Shown: positions 48,705-60,412 of the stretch, in pieces
Numbering within the stretch: position 1 is the first letter of the stretch
Layout of the letters: each line of letters begins with the position of its first letter
From: Mortierella alpina
Lineage: Eukaryota > Mortierellomycota > Mortierellomycetes > Mortierellales > Mortierellaceae
NCBI GenBank assembly: GCA_029449245.1
Contig: JANATF010000003.1
Location: 3,286,001-3,350,000 of the forward strand
Direction: 5' to 3'
DNA length: 64,000 nucleotides
The notes under the pieces: model-generated
What the model saw: only the letters and a program-made list of their open reading frames with translations
What the model was told of the DNA's origin: nothing
Database searches by the model: none
Made by a program: the position numbers and the translations under genes

Positions 48705-49163
48705 AGAGCCCAAAATCGCTAATGCCCATTTGTCTATAATCTATGTAGATTTGCAAAGTTCACTGCTTTTTTCTTCGCAACTTTTTTTTTTCTTTTCTTT
48801 TCTTTTCTTTCACGCTTTGTTGTTTTTCAATACTTTTCTGTTTGTTACTGCCCAATACCCTTTACCCCCTCCTACAGTGTCTGTCTCCTTTCCCCTGTTT
48901 TCACTGTCGTTCTGTACCATTAGAAAGCAGCCTGCTCACCCAAAAAAAAACACGATTTACAAGAAATGAACAAACGTGGTTGACTGAGGATCAAAAAAAA
49001 AAAATAACTGTTGAACTGGCACAAGTGTCGTCTATTTCCGTGTTTCGTACCTGAACCCAACGTGCCTGAACCCAAAGTTTCTGAGTTACCAGGAATCTGT
49101 GCCTGGAAATGTTCGTTGTGTTCCATCCAGCCTGGTTGTATCGCTGATGTATGTACGCGAGGT
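48705..49163. other. Intergenic region
   Basis: This T-rich 3' flank of the transcription factor gene contains T/C runs at 48782-48810, A runs near 48942 and 48994, and the promoter of the next gene. No gene is seen. Confidence 0.5.
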
Positions 49164-51280
49164 ATGCAGATGTATCTCTCGTTCTCTGGCGCCTTTCTCT
49201 TTTTCACGCTTATTCTTCCCACTTGCCCAATTGCCTACCCCCCTCCTCCTCCATCGCAACACAGTACTTCAAAGGGGATAGATAAACCCGCGCTCCCTTT
49301 TTTGCTCCCAAGGTTGGACATTCACTCCTCCTGCTTGCCATGGCCTCGCCTCTGACAGACATTCCAACGACCCAACCCTCATGCGGACCCATTACTCTGG
49401 GCTCGCCACGACCGCAATGCAACAGCTCGTCCGCAGAGCCTATGGGCTGCTTCATTCAACGCACAGGTTTCCTTTGTGCGCCTCTTCGCACCACGCGAGG
49501 CTTTCTCTACACGCTCGACAACGCCACAGCCACGCCTGCGATCAACACCCCACCCACCTTATTGACCCGTCTGTCCTTGATTCCTCGCCTCTCCTTTGTC
49601 TCGTCCTTTAATACACTCCAGGGCGGCAGCAACAGCGACAGCAACACCCTTCCTACACTTGGCATAGACCATCAACCTATCAAAGCTCAAGGACCCGCGC
49701 GACTTGGTCAATCCTGTGTCGGGATCCCAACCCCACCCCAGACAGATCCGCTCTGGACTGTTTTGGTGGCCCTGGCGAACATGCGACTAGAGGAGGTTCT
49801 GAAGGGCGCTAGTCCGGGCATAGGAGCTGGCGCGGATGTGTTGTCCCGTCGCGGGAATTGTGAACCCGGATCCTACTGCGATTTTTCTCAGGTGCCTGCA
49901 GGAGGAGTAGAGGGAGGAGGGGGAGGAGGAGGAGGAGGAGGAGGAGGAGGTGAGAGAGTAGGGATCTGTAAGGAGCAATTGCCCGATTACCATGAGTGCA
50001 CGTCCTACTTTGAGTGCTTGTCGCTGCAATGCGGGTCTATGGTTAGTCTGTGGACAGAGTCCAAGGCCGGTAGTTCCAACTTGCACTTGGCCAAGCCCGG
50101 CCATGAAACGCATCATCATCACCGGGCTGTCGCGGCTGCGGTAGTCGAGACGGGGCAGTCTCGGTGGCCAAAAAGGTCTTTGAGACATCAACGAAACGTC
50201 GTCAACGTCTGTGTGCCTGCGCGACGGGACTCGGGCTCGAGTGGGCCTGGACCGGTACATGGAGGGGGTGGTGGTGGTGGTGGTGGCGGAGGGGGAGGAG
50301 GGGGAGCAGGGAAATCGGTGTTTCCAGCGTGGAGAGCGGGGCTGATCGTGGTTCTGGTCCTAGGGGCCGTGGCGCTGGTGTTTGTGCTGGTTCGACGGAG
50401 GAGGAGACTTCAGGCTCAGAAAGCGTTGGAACTACAGCAAAGGCAGCAAAGACAACTGTTGTTGCAGAAGGCGAGATTCATGGGCGAGGGTTGGGATCGG
50501 AGCCCGACCCTGAGCGGTGAATTCTGCTGGAAGGGCCCTGGTGCTGAGAAGGCTGGGGCTGCTGAAGACTTGAGGGACATGGAAACACCGGCGAAGGGTG
50601 GATCTTGGTTCCACAGGTGGTTTGTTCGAGGTCATGTCTACAGACAGCGCTCGGAGGACGGGAAGAGGGATGATTGTGAAGTTGCTGAGGCACCGCTATC
50701 GTTACGTCCTGGCTCGCCCTCTCCCTCGCAGACTATCGCATCAATCCCACAGTTTCCGTCCTCCGACACTACTATCCTCCAGTCGGAGGGACTGGAGCGG
50801 GTTGTAGTTGGTTTAGCAGAAGATCTGGACGGTATCGATGTACAGAGCACTAGCGCCTCCTCGACAGCGGTCCCTGGGTCGATGGCCTCATCTTCACCGC
50901 CCGAGACGATAGTGGTGCCATTTGATGCTCAGTCTGCAGAGAGCACACCAAGTTTTGGTCCGCCTGCTGCAGATTTGCCTGAATCTTCCTCAAACAGGCT
51001 GCGGGTTTCGGCCTCAGGTCTTGAGTCGCCGACTCGATTATACCCAACTACAGCGGTGTCAGGCGTGTTATCACCGCCGTTCGCCCCATCATCGCCCAGG
51101 CCCGGTAGAGTGTTGGCCTCGAGACTGGGTTCTAGAATCAGCAGCATCTTTCCGACGCGCTCTTACCGTTCATCAGAGCCAAAGGTAGTGTTCATTTCAC
51201 CCATATCGCCCGTCTCCACGGGCACTGGGGTCTCCTCCAGGCTGTCAAGCAGGAACAGCCATCAGGCGAGGAGATCCTAG
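49164..51280 (+). CDS. Putative type I membrane protein with Cys-rich ectodomain and poly-Gly linkers
   Basis: Two exons, 49164..49263 and 49359..51280, give 673 aa. Exon 1 encodes a good signal peptide (MQMYLSFSGAFLFFTLILP). The GTACTT donor and the CTCTGACAG acceptor join in phase 1 (A|AC ATT CCA), and the isolated ATG at 49340 then lies within the intron. The ectodomain has many cysteines: an N-terminal group (CGP, PQC, GCF, FLC), then GNCEPGSYCDFS and GICKEQLPDYHECTSYFECLSLQCGS. It is interrupted by two long Gly runs (about residues 220-234 and 335-352). A membrane helix (GLIVVLVLGAVALVFVLV, about 360-378) is followed by RRRRR as stop-transfer and a Ser/Pro-rich cytosolic tail of about 290 residues. 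I do not recognise the family; the Cys spacing suggests a small disulphide-rich domain. A surface sensor role is speculation. Confidence 0.7.
49917..49952 (+). repeat. GGA repeat coding poly-Gly
   Basis: In-frame GGA/GGG codons give an uninterrupted glycine run between the two Cys motifs of the ectodomain. Confidence 0.85.
50262..50310 (+). repeat. GGN repeat coding a second poly-Gly run
   Basis: GGT, GGC and GGA codons encode a glycine run just before the transmembrane helix. Confidence 0.85.
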
Positions 51281-51423
51281 AGCAGAAGGACCTGATTTCT
51301 GAGCCACACACATTGGCAGTCTGCCTTCTCCTATCAACTACTTGTATATAGCTCCATCATCATTCCAAAAATTGCATTCTTAACTATGGTTAATATCAAC
51401 AGCTTTTTCTATTATTTTGCATG

Positions 51424-53432
51424 CTATAGCTTCGCGCGCATAGGCTGCTGTGAGATGGCTGAAAGTGTCGATACTGAGAGGGCAGAAGATGGCGTTGAGG
51501 ACCGTGATGTCGCTTCTAATTCCTCGAAAGGTACCTGCAATGTCAATGGTACTGAGACTTTGGTATCGTTCAGGTGAGAGGCACTGTTGCTGTTTTCAAG
51601 CAGTTCAATGCCGTTTTCCCGAAACCAGGTTTGAACGATCTGTATTAATTGTTGGACCTGTTCCTGCGTGTTGTGGCTGTGGAGACAGATCCTGACGCGC
51701 TCCTTTCCCTTGGGTACGGTCGGGAAGCGAATTGGCTTGACGTTCAGTCCTGCTTGGATGAGTCTTTGAGAAAGGGCATTGACCTTGGCGTTTCCATCCA
51801 TGACGATGCCTTGGATAGGGGATGTGGAGGGGAGGAGCATGTGATCGGGGACGTTGATGTTGGAGCGGAAGTAGTGAATGAGCCCTTGAACCTTTTCTAC
51901 GAGCTTTGGGGGAGAAAAAGGAAGTTGCATTCATATTAAAAGAAGGGGGGGAGGGGAGGGAGGTAGGACGATCGCACAGAGAGAGTGAAGCACCCGGCGA
52001 AAGGGGGGAGATGCAAAATGGGTTAGTCTAGCTGCAATGCACGCGTGGGCATAGGGGAGCTGCACACCACAGTGCCAAGAAAAAAACTCTAAAGACCACA
52101 CACAGTATCAAGAGACGCGATCATATATCTGTTTTTACAGTACCTCGACAGTTTCGCCAGCGATGAGCATTTGGTAGGCGGACTTGACGCTAGCGAGGTT
52201 GTTGAAGGATGTGAAAGTCGAGTAGATCAAGGGCCGTGCGTAATTGATCAGATACTCCTTTAAGATTTTGGGCCCGACCAACGCCGCTAAACGAATGTCA
52301 AATTAAACGTCGGTGAGTCAACAATACGGGTGCCTATGCCAGGTCCACTGCCGTGGAGCGCGTCAGACGCCGACAGTGAATGCTAGAATGGCCACGCTTT
52401 TGGCTTTTCGGTTCGCGTTCGGTTCGCGTTTGGAGCGCGGGTCGTGACGCCGAGGCACAGGTCTGCGTGTGGCTAAATGGCAATGGATGATGAATACCGG
52501 TGAGACAACGGAAGGAAAAAAACACTCACCTCCATTGCTGGCAAGGGCTTTGCTGAAGGTGTGGAGTCGGGCGAAGACTCTGCTCTCCAAGCCCATCTCG
52601 TTAACGAGCCCTCTTCCGTTTTCACCAAAGACACCTGTGGCATGAGCCTAGACCGCGGGAAAAAAGCGTGTCCTGACAGTTAGTGACTCGTTTGGGGTCA
52701 GCTCAAATCGGGCCTTTCTCTAATTCGATGCAACCCCACAAAAAAATGAAGGCACTGTGAGAGAAAAAATCACCGCGAGAAGGATCGGATCCTCGTTACC
52801 TCGTCTACGATGAGATGGGCACCATAGGCGTCTAATAGATCCACAATCTCCTTGAGTGGGGCTATATCGCCGTCCATGGAGTAGACACTCTCGACCGCGA
52901 CAAAGATGTTTCTCTCCTTTGCGCCCGTGGCCGCCTCCTCCTGCCTGACATTCTGTAGCAGCTCCGCGAGATGGCTCAGGTTGTTGTGAGAAAAGGGCTT
53001 CTTGACGCCTGCGCGGGTGACCTTCATACCATCGTGCACACTGGCGTGGATGTATTCGTCATACAGGATGACATCGCCCGGCTGGGGCACGCTGCTAAAG
53101 AACCCCACGTTCGCATCAAACCCAGAGTTGAAGATCAGGGCGGCCTCTGCGTGATGGAAGTGTGCGATAAGGTGCTCGAGATCCTCTGCGTATCTCGAGT
53201 TGCCGTCGAGCAAGCGACTGCCGGTGGATCCGAGTGGAGGGGCATGTTTGGGAAAGGAGGCGAGCTCAGCGAGGAAGCGGGCGCCGAGACGCGGGTTGCG
53301 GGCGAGGCCTAGAAAGTCGTTGGAGGAGAAGTCTGCAGAGGAGTCTGGGATGATGACGAGGGAGCGGAGGAGGGATCTGGCCTTGCGTGATTGCAGCTGG
53401 GCTTGCAGCTGGTGCTCAATGTGCGATGGCAT
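51424..53432 (-). CDS. bioF: 8-amino-7-oxononanoate synthase-like PLP enzyme (BioF family) with peroxisomal tail
   Basis: This alpha-oxoamine synthase condenses an amino acid with an acyl-CoA; the BioF member makes the biotin precursor KAPA from alanine and pimeloyl-CoA. Four exons: 53432..52800, 52647..52530, 52286..52144 and 51903..51424, in phase, giving 457 aa. Family landmarks are FSSNDFLGLARNP, LGSTGSRLLDGNSRY, ALIFNSGFDANVGF, VESVYSMDGDIAPL, LIVDEAHATGVFGENGRG and TFSKALASNG, where Lys244 is the PLP lysine. IYSTF and the C-terminal RVRICLHSHNT strand follow. The chain ends MRAKL, a type 1 peroxisomal signal, as expected for fungal biotin synthesis. A Ser/Thr-rich insert of about 40 residues precedes that tail. 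Other alpha-oxoamine synthases cannot be fully excluded. It is divergent from DIS3 with 343 bp between. Confidence 0.85.
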
Positions 53433-53775
53433 GGTGGGAATGAGGAAAGTGCGTGTGAGAACGAGAGACCAGGGCCGGGCAAATACCATTATTCAGTCGC
53501 AGCTGCAGGTGCGATCAAACAACAGTCAAAAGAAGCAGTCCGCCCCCCACAAAGCACAAAGCAACAAAAAAAAAAAAAAAAAAGGCGATTCCCCTTTTGT
53601 TTGTGCTTTTGCATTGGTCAGCACATCCATCCTTGACACTCCCCTTCCACCTTCACCTGCCTCTCTCTCTCTTGCTCTCTCTCTCTATCGCTCTCTCCCG
53701 TTGTCATTTGCCGGGCACCTGCACAACTTTTCTTCACTCCCTTTCCCAACCCCACCCACCCACCTCGCATTGGCC
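53433..53775. promoter_or_regulatory. Divergent intergenic promoter, BioF-like / DIS3
   Basis: These 343 bp serve two outward-facing genes. An A-rich run (53566-53583) is followed by a CT-rich run (53660-53760) directly before the DIS3 start. Confidence 0.5.
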
Positions 53776-56700
53776 ATGCTGCGACAGAAGCAGTTCGTGA
53801 AAAAGACAAAGTCGGGCAAGGTCGTCAAGGTCGTCAAGGAGCACTACCTGCGCGACGACATCTGGTGCTCCGTCGAGGCATGCAAGGCCTGCGACCACTC
53901 CACCACCATCCTCTCCTCCACCCCAAGCATCAACAAGCTCTTTCCTCTCCCGCACTACATCGTCCCCGACACCAACATCTTCATGAACCAGGTAAGCTAT
54001 CTCCCTTCTTTCTAGGATACATACTCTGCATCGTCTGTACTCAGCGCTGCACCATACAGACTAGCTAACCCGCTCAAAAACACACTCGGCCTGTAGATCG
54101 ATGTCATGGAAAAGTCCCAGATCACGAACGTCATTGTGCTGCAGACCGTGCTCGAGGAGGTCAAGCACCTGTCATTACCCATCCACAAGCGAGTCCGCGA
54201 CATGATCAACAATAGGGAAAAGCACTTTTACGTGTTCTCCAACGAGCACCACAGAGAGACTTTCATCGAGAAACTCAAGGACGAGTCGCCCAACGACAGG
54301 AACGACCGTGCCATCCGTGTTGCAGCAAAATGGTATGCCAACCACATCCGGAATCTCAAGCCCGAGGTCAGCATCGTCCTGATGACCGACGATGCCGCCA
54401 ACAGAGCCAAAGCCATCGCTGATGGACTCCAAGCGGTCTCTGTCAAGTGGTACATCGAAGCACTGGACAACAATGAACTCTTGGACATGATCTCGGACAC
54501 CAAGGAGCTGGACGACGGCAAGCAAATGATCTATGAAGAGCATCTCACGCCAGCACACCTGTCCAACGGAATTAAGAGTGGAAAGTTTTTCCAAGGAAAG
54601 CTCGGCATCAGCAGCCATAATTATTTGGAGGTAAGCCTTGCACAAAGCCCTGCTCAAAAATCGTTACATGATATGTAACTCACTGGTGGAAGCACTTCTA
54701 TGTACTAATCTTGATCACAATATCTCCCCATAGGGTTCCGTGTACACCAAAATTGATGGCCAGGATGGAACGATCCTTATTGTAGGACGTGAGAACCTCA
54801 ACCGTGCTGTCGATGGAGATATCATTGCGGTAGAGCTTCTGCCAAAATCAGAATGGCGCACTACGCCTACAGGCGTCGTTATTGATGAGGAGGAAGAGAA
54901 GAAGGAGGAAGAGAGCTTGAAGGCGGAACAAAAGGCTGCTGCCACCCAGGAAGATGCAATCATGACTGCAGTAACGCAGGATACGCCCCAGCCTTGCGGA
55001 AAGGTCGTGGGAATCATTCGCCGCAACTGGAGACAGTACTGTGGATTCATTGACAGGAAGACGGTGAGCACAGCTGCAGGATCTAGCGCCCCCATCAACG
55101 TGCTGTTCTTTGCAATGGAACACAAGATTCCAAAGATCAAGTTCAGGACCCGCCAGGCCCACTCCTTGTTGGGTCAGCGCGTCATCGTCGCCATCGATTC
55201 TTGGCCAAAGACGTCAAAGTACCCTATCGGACACTTCATTCGTTCCTTGGGTGAGGCAGGAGACAAATCGACAGAGACCGAGGTGTTATTGCTGGAGCAC
55301 GACGTTCCATTCCACGAGTTCTCGAAGCAGATCCTTAGCTTTTTGCCTGTAGAGGGTGAGAATTGGGTGGTCAAGCCAGAGCACTTCAATGGCCGCGAGG
55401 ATTTCCGACAGCTTAACGTATGCAGTATCGATCCCCCCGGCTGTACCGACATTGATGATGCCCTCCATGTTATTTCACTCCCGAACGGCAACTTCCAGGT
55501 CGGAGTCCATATTGCGGACGTCACCCATTTTGTCAAGCCTGGCAATGTCATGGATCAGGAGGCAGCCAATCGTGGAACGACCGTTTACTTGGTGGACAAG
55601 AGAATCGACATGTTGCCAGGATTGCTCGGCACAAACCTGTGCTCGCTGCGCTCGAACGTTGAGCGTCTCGCCTTCTCCTGCATCTGGGAACTGAACGACA
55701 ATGCGGAAATTGTCCACGTGCGGTTCACCAAGAGTGTGATTGCATCCAAGGCGTCTCTGACCTACGAGGAAGCCCAGAACAGGATTGACGACGAGCGCAT
55801 GCAAGACGATGTCACAAAGGGTATCAGGACACTCAACATGCTGGCCAAGAAGTTGAAGCAGAAGCGTTTGGACATGGGTGCACTGACTCTGGCCAGTCCT
55901 GAGGTGCGCTTCAACCTGGAGCGTGACACGCAGGACCCAGTGGATGTGGAGATGAAGGAGCTCAAGGAGACCAACGCTTTGGTGGAGGAGTTCATGTTGT
56001 TGGCCAACATTTCAGTTGCCCGCAAGATTTATGAAAAGTTCCCAGATTCGGCCATGTTGCGTTGCCATCCTACACCACCAGGTGTGAACTTTGAAAAGCT
56101 GGAGAAGGCCGTTGCCAGGATGGGCATCACAATCGACCACAGCACCTCCAAGACTCTGTCAGACTCACTGGACAATGCGGTTCTCCCAGATGAGCCCTAC
56201 TTCAACAAATTGCTTCGTATCATGACAACGCGCTGCATGATGCAGGCCTTGTACTTCTGCTCCGGAACCATCACAGAACAAGAGTTCAAGCATTATGGTC
56301 TCGCCACGGACATTTACACCCATTTCACATCCCCTATCCGTCGTTACTCTGGTGAGTCTTGCTTGCCTTTTTACCTTTTGCGCGTGGGATCTGGCGCTAG
56401 TGAGGAATCATTTCACTGACATTTTGAATACCCTTTCTAGATGTCATGGTCCATCGTCAGCTGCACGCCGCTATCGATTCTGATCTTGCGTATGGAACAG
56501 AGTTGACCGACAAAGAGTCGATGAACGAACTCTGTGGAGGTAATTCTTGTACCTAGCTCATTGTTGCTTGTATTAGTTGAAACGCAGACTAAGCACGCAT
56601 TTTCTGGAATTGAATAGTCTTGAATCACAGAAACCGTATGGCGCAGCAGGCAGCTCGAAGCTCCGTGGAGCTCTTCACGCACCTGTTCTTTAAGAATAAG

Positions 56701-57249
56701 GTTGAAGAGGAAGAAGGATATGTTATTCGTATCCTCAAGAATGCCTTTATTGTCCTTGTCCCCAAGTATGGTATCGAAGGCATTGTTTATGCCAGTGCCT
56801 TGGTCGCCAAGACTGATGCCGCTCCAGTGACGACGAATGGTACAGAGTCGGCGGCTACGGCTACGACACCCGCCAAGGTCTCGCAGGCTATTTTGGTCTA
56901 CAACCCTGAGACGGACTCGTTGCAGTCGACCGAGCCCTTGAACGAGGGTCAGGTGCCCAAGGTCCAGATCCAGCTCTTCCAGAAGGTGATGGTGCAGATC
57001 TCGATTGACGACGATCTGAAGGGAGGTGGAGAGGGCGGTATGCGACAGAAGCTCAAGATGAGTTTGTTGAGGCCCTTTATTGAAGGCATCAGTGTGCACG
57101 GCGTTTGCAACAAGGATGATCCCGAGGCCAAGGCCTTCTGTTCCTCAGCCAATGCAGACTCGAGCCTAACAAATGGCACTGCTCTGAAGAAGCGTGGTGG
57201 ACAGCAGGAGGAAGCAACTAACCGTGCCGGCAAGAGGTCCAAGGCATAA
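53776..57249 (+). CDS. DIS3: Exosome catalytic subunit DIS3/Rrp44
   Basis: This is the 3'-5' exoribonuclease and endonuclease of the RNA exosome, acting in nucleus and cytosol. Five exons: 53776..53991, 54097..54630, 54734..56351, 56441..56539 and 56618..57249, giving 1032 aa, the family's usual size. The N-terminus has the CR3 cysteines C31/C36/C39 (spacing C-x4-C-x2-C). The PIN endonuclease domain follows, with VPDTNIF (Asp65), LQTVLEEVKHLSLP and MTDDAANRAKA acidic residues. Cold-shock-like domains come next. The RNB exonuclease centre SIDPPGCTDIDDAL supplies the clustered aspartates, and HFTSPIRRYSDVMVHRQL, split by intron 3, is typical. A C-terminal S1 domain and a basic tail finish the chain. 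All catalytic residues that I can check are present. Confidence 0.97.
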
Positions 57250-58250
57250 TTCATACATTGGGAACTCGCCTTGTAGAACAATGTTGTATTCTAGACTTTG
57301 CCGACGTGGTATGAAAAGAACAGAGTTTTGATTTTGAATAGAGTTTTGCGGGCTGTGCAAAGGGTGCTGTTGAAGAAGCCATCATCATTACAAGACAGAG
57401 ACCCATCGTATAGCTTGAATCAGCCTAGCAGTGTGCAAACGCATGCATACCCAGATGATCAGGGGTGTCAACAGGCAAGCGCCATCACATTACCACCACA
57501 GGAGCTGAGAGTGTTATAGCACGATATGAAAGGAGGCGTGAGCACTACAAGGAGGAGACATAAGGACAGGATACACGGAGGCGCCTAAAAACGCTCGATG
57601 TGTATTTTGAATACGCTTCCAACGAGAGAACGGGAGCTGTGGTCGCATACTGCTAGCAAGAAGTTGGCTCTAAGGCAGGACTAGACTCGTTAAGGTGCCG
57701 GGTTCTTTAAGAATGCCAAGATTTCGTCAGACGATCGTAGAGCACGGCTATAGCATGGATGGTATATCCCTTGATTATTGATACGAGGAACAGCAAGGAG
57801 GCCCAAAACCTTGATGAGAAAACGAGAGCGGGATATTTGGGTGAGCGACGGGATGCAAGGCTGGCAGCGGATTCGAAACGCCTTTATATGGCCGCCGCTC
57901 TTGCTCTCGCCCTTTCTTCTGTGCTTTCTCCAATCCATTCCTCTTTTTCCTTTACTCGTATTCACGTTTGTTCTCGTCTTGAACCACCAGTCTTGGTTAC
58001 GTTCGACGTCTTTTCATTGTCTTTTTTTTTTTTGTGTGTCTCCAACTCGTCCGACCCTTGCACAAAGAAATTTGGCCGCTCCCCCCCCCTACAACTGTTT
58101 CAAATAAGCACGGTCCACACCTAGCATACACCAACCTCAAGGACCATCACTTTGTGCGCCCTTGTTTGCCTTATTTTCCCCTAGACGTTCTCAACTTTGA
58201 GTGGGTCCGGTTCAGTCGAAAGCAAAAGCGTGCAACGACCTTAATCCACC
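57250..58250. other. Intergenic region
   Basis: About 1 kb lies between DIS3 and the next plus-strand gene. A T-rich, CT-rich stretch (57900-58090) precedes the likely 5' UTR. No gene is supported. Confidence 0.5.
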
Positions 58251-59597
58251 ATGGACATTTACATCCCATCGTCAGTCCTCAAGGACCGCCATTCAACGCT
58301 ACGTCCTCACCAACAACAACCATACCAGCTGCCTCAAAATCTTCCACCTATCGTAGTCGTCTCGACGGTGGCTGCAGAGCGCACTACGTTCTGTCCTACT
58401 TCCTCGACATGTACATGTGCTGCCACTTGTCCAACACATGCTCGTTACAGTCCCATCTCCTCCACAGCCGTCGCAGGAGTTGCAGAGTCGACGTCTCACC
58501 AAAGCCCGCATTTATATCTCGTCCAGAGATCCAACACCAATAATTATCATCTCGCCGAAGAAGAGGAGCGATTTGATCGGCGCAACTCTGAGGACGAGGC
58601 CGATGAGCGCGAGTACCAGGAATACAAACGCTTAAGGAAGCTGAAGAAGCAACACAAAAAGGAAGTCAAGCAAATGAAGGCTCTTGAAAAGCGAGAGAAG
58701 AAGGAGGACAAGAAGATGAAAAGGGAAATGATCAAAAATGAAAAGGAGATGCGTAAAAAAAGGCAACATCATGAGAGCCATGGAGGAAATGACCACCGAA
58801 CAACACACCCTACGCCCATCGCGATGTCTGCCTCTCTCTCTGCCACCACCTCTGTAGCCGCTGCCTCTGTTGCGAATGCCTCTGACGCCTCGGCTGTTGC
58901 CACCGTCGTGAGAGAACAACACTATGGATTGGATGGAGAGGAGTGGGCTCCAGGAGGTCAATCTACAGCGAGAAAAGAGTCGACTTCAAGGGTTCGTAGG
59001 AGTCGCGTGGCGAGCTGGTTCTTGGGAAAGCGGAAGGACGGGATGGCGTCGATGCAATTTCAGGAACTGGAACTTGAGCCGGTGCAGGCTCTCTTTGACC
59101 AGGGGAAAGGTCAGGGGGGAGAGCATGGAGAGGGACAAGAGCTACAGCTCCCACAACAACAGCAACAACAGCATCAGCACCAGCACCAGCACCAGCAGCT
59201 GCAGGTCTGGAGACGAGAAGGAACCCTGAGTGATTTGAAGGTCGTTCCGAGCCAGAATCATCACAGCAACACTTTGTATTCTAGAAAGGCTGCTTCGTCC
59301 GTCTCACTCTACTTGGATCCATCCGCATCATCATCATTGACGCTTCATCCGAACCATGCACCGTACAACACGCTTCATCAGGGTCCACACCGGCAATCGC
59401 AGCTCTCATCAGCAGTTTCGGAACCGCACCTGGGAGGAGGAGGAAGACTGGGATCAGGACGAAAAAGAACAACGACAGGATGCTATCTGCAGCGAGTTTG
59501 GAGCAAGATCAGGCAATCCCACAAGTCGGCGTCGCGGCCCATGATGACACCGGGATCGCTGCAGGGGGACGAGAGCAGTTCAAGGAAAGATCTGTAG
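58251..59597 (+). CDS. Hypothetical basic coiled-coil protein
   Basis: A single-exon frame of 448 aa begins at ATG 58251 in good context (tccaccATGG). No family is recognised. Residues 100-175 are extremely rich in Glu, Lys and Arg with heptad-like spacing (EYKRLRKLKKQHKKEVKQMKALEKREKKE region), so a long charged helix or coiled coil is likely. Later there are basic motifs (RVRRSRVASWFLGKRK), a Gln/His run (about residues 300-318) and Ser-rich disordered sequence. The basic clusters could direct it to the nucleus; this is inference. The neighbouring Ras gene is on the same strand 815 bp downstream. Confidence 0.62.
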   Translation: MDIYIPSSVLKDRHSTLRPHQQQPYQLPQNLPPIVVVSTVAAERTTFCPTSSTCTCAATCPTHARYSPISSTAVAGVAESTSHQSPHLYLVQRSNTNNYHLAEEEERFDRRNSEDEADEREYQEYKRLRKLKKQHKKEVKQMKALEKREKKEDKKMKREMIKNEKEMRKKRQHHESHGGNDHRTTHPTPIAMSASLSATTSVAAASVANASDASAVATVVREQHYGLDGEEWAPGGQSTARKESTSRVRRSRVASWFLGKRKDGMASMQFQELELEPVQALFDQGKGQGGEHGEGQELQLPQQQQQQHQHQHQHQQLQVWRREGTLSDLKVVPSQNHHSNTLYSRKAASSVSLYLDPSASSSLTLHPNHAPYNTLHQGPHRQSQLSSAVSEPHLGGGGRLGSGRKRTTTGCYLQRVWSKIRQSHKSASRPMMTPGSLQGDESSSRKDL

Positions 59598-60412
59598 AAC
59601 AGTGCGCTACCTCTTTGTTTCCTACTATAACACTGGATGTGCAAACCAACATTCACTCTAGCATTTTCAAAAGAAAAAAAAACCGCATCGAAAAAAAAAG
59701 GGTTTGCGAAGCGAGGAACACCGAAATTTCTGTAACAAGGGGTGCATATCCGTTCGGCGCAAGAACGAAGAAGGAGCCAAGTGTTGAGAAGACGTCTCTA
59801 CTCTCTAGGGGAACAAACGAGTACCTTTTTTCATTTTCTTTTTTACATGCAACTGCAAGAGCATGTCGTTTGAAAAGGAGCTTGTAGTCCGAAAAGAAGA
59901 AAGAAAAAAATACACCAGCGACAATCGCTCAAGGCCTAGTTGCTGTTCTTGGACTCCCGTATTGCTTAACAAGGAGGTGGAGCGGTGAGGGCCTTTTATG
60001 ACCCCCAAAAGGACAACCCCAGTACAGCACATTTCACTCTTGTCCCTGTTCCCTATCCCTTGCATCAGCACTTGCAGTTGGCTCTACCCGCCCCCTTACA
60101 TTTCATATACTTTGCATTCATTAACTTCAAGTCTCTCCGGATTTTTCATTTTGTTTTTTTATGTTTGTTCCTTCTTTCCTTTCTTTCCCCTCTGCCTTTT
60201 TCTTTCAAGAACACTTTTACTATCTTGAAAAAAAAACACGCTGCAAAGCACCTTCCTTCTCCGACGCTTTACGCTCAGTATACATCACCAGGTTGTAATT
60301 TCCCCCCGCTCCGACTTTTGGTGGTTTGCGATAAAAAGCAAGTTGTACCTCGACACCCGCATACCATACCATACAAGTACCCTTTCCTACAGAAGAAAAT
60401 AATACTACTACT
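59598..60412. other. Intergenic region
   Basis: This stretch upstream of the Ras gene is rich in T and C (60050-60230). CCATACCATACAAG lies just before the start codon. No gene is seen. Confidence 0.5.

Noticed and set aside
49340-49358. ATG at 49340 as start of the membrane protein
   Set aside because: It lies inside the intron between the signal-peptide exon and exon 2, and using it leaves a Cys-rich ectodomain without a signal peptide.
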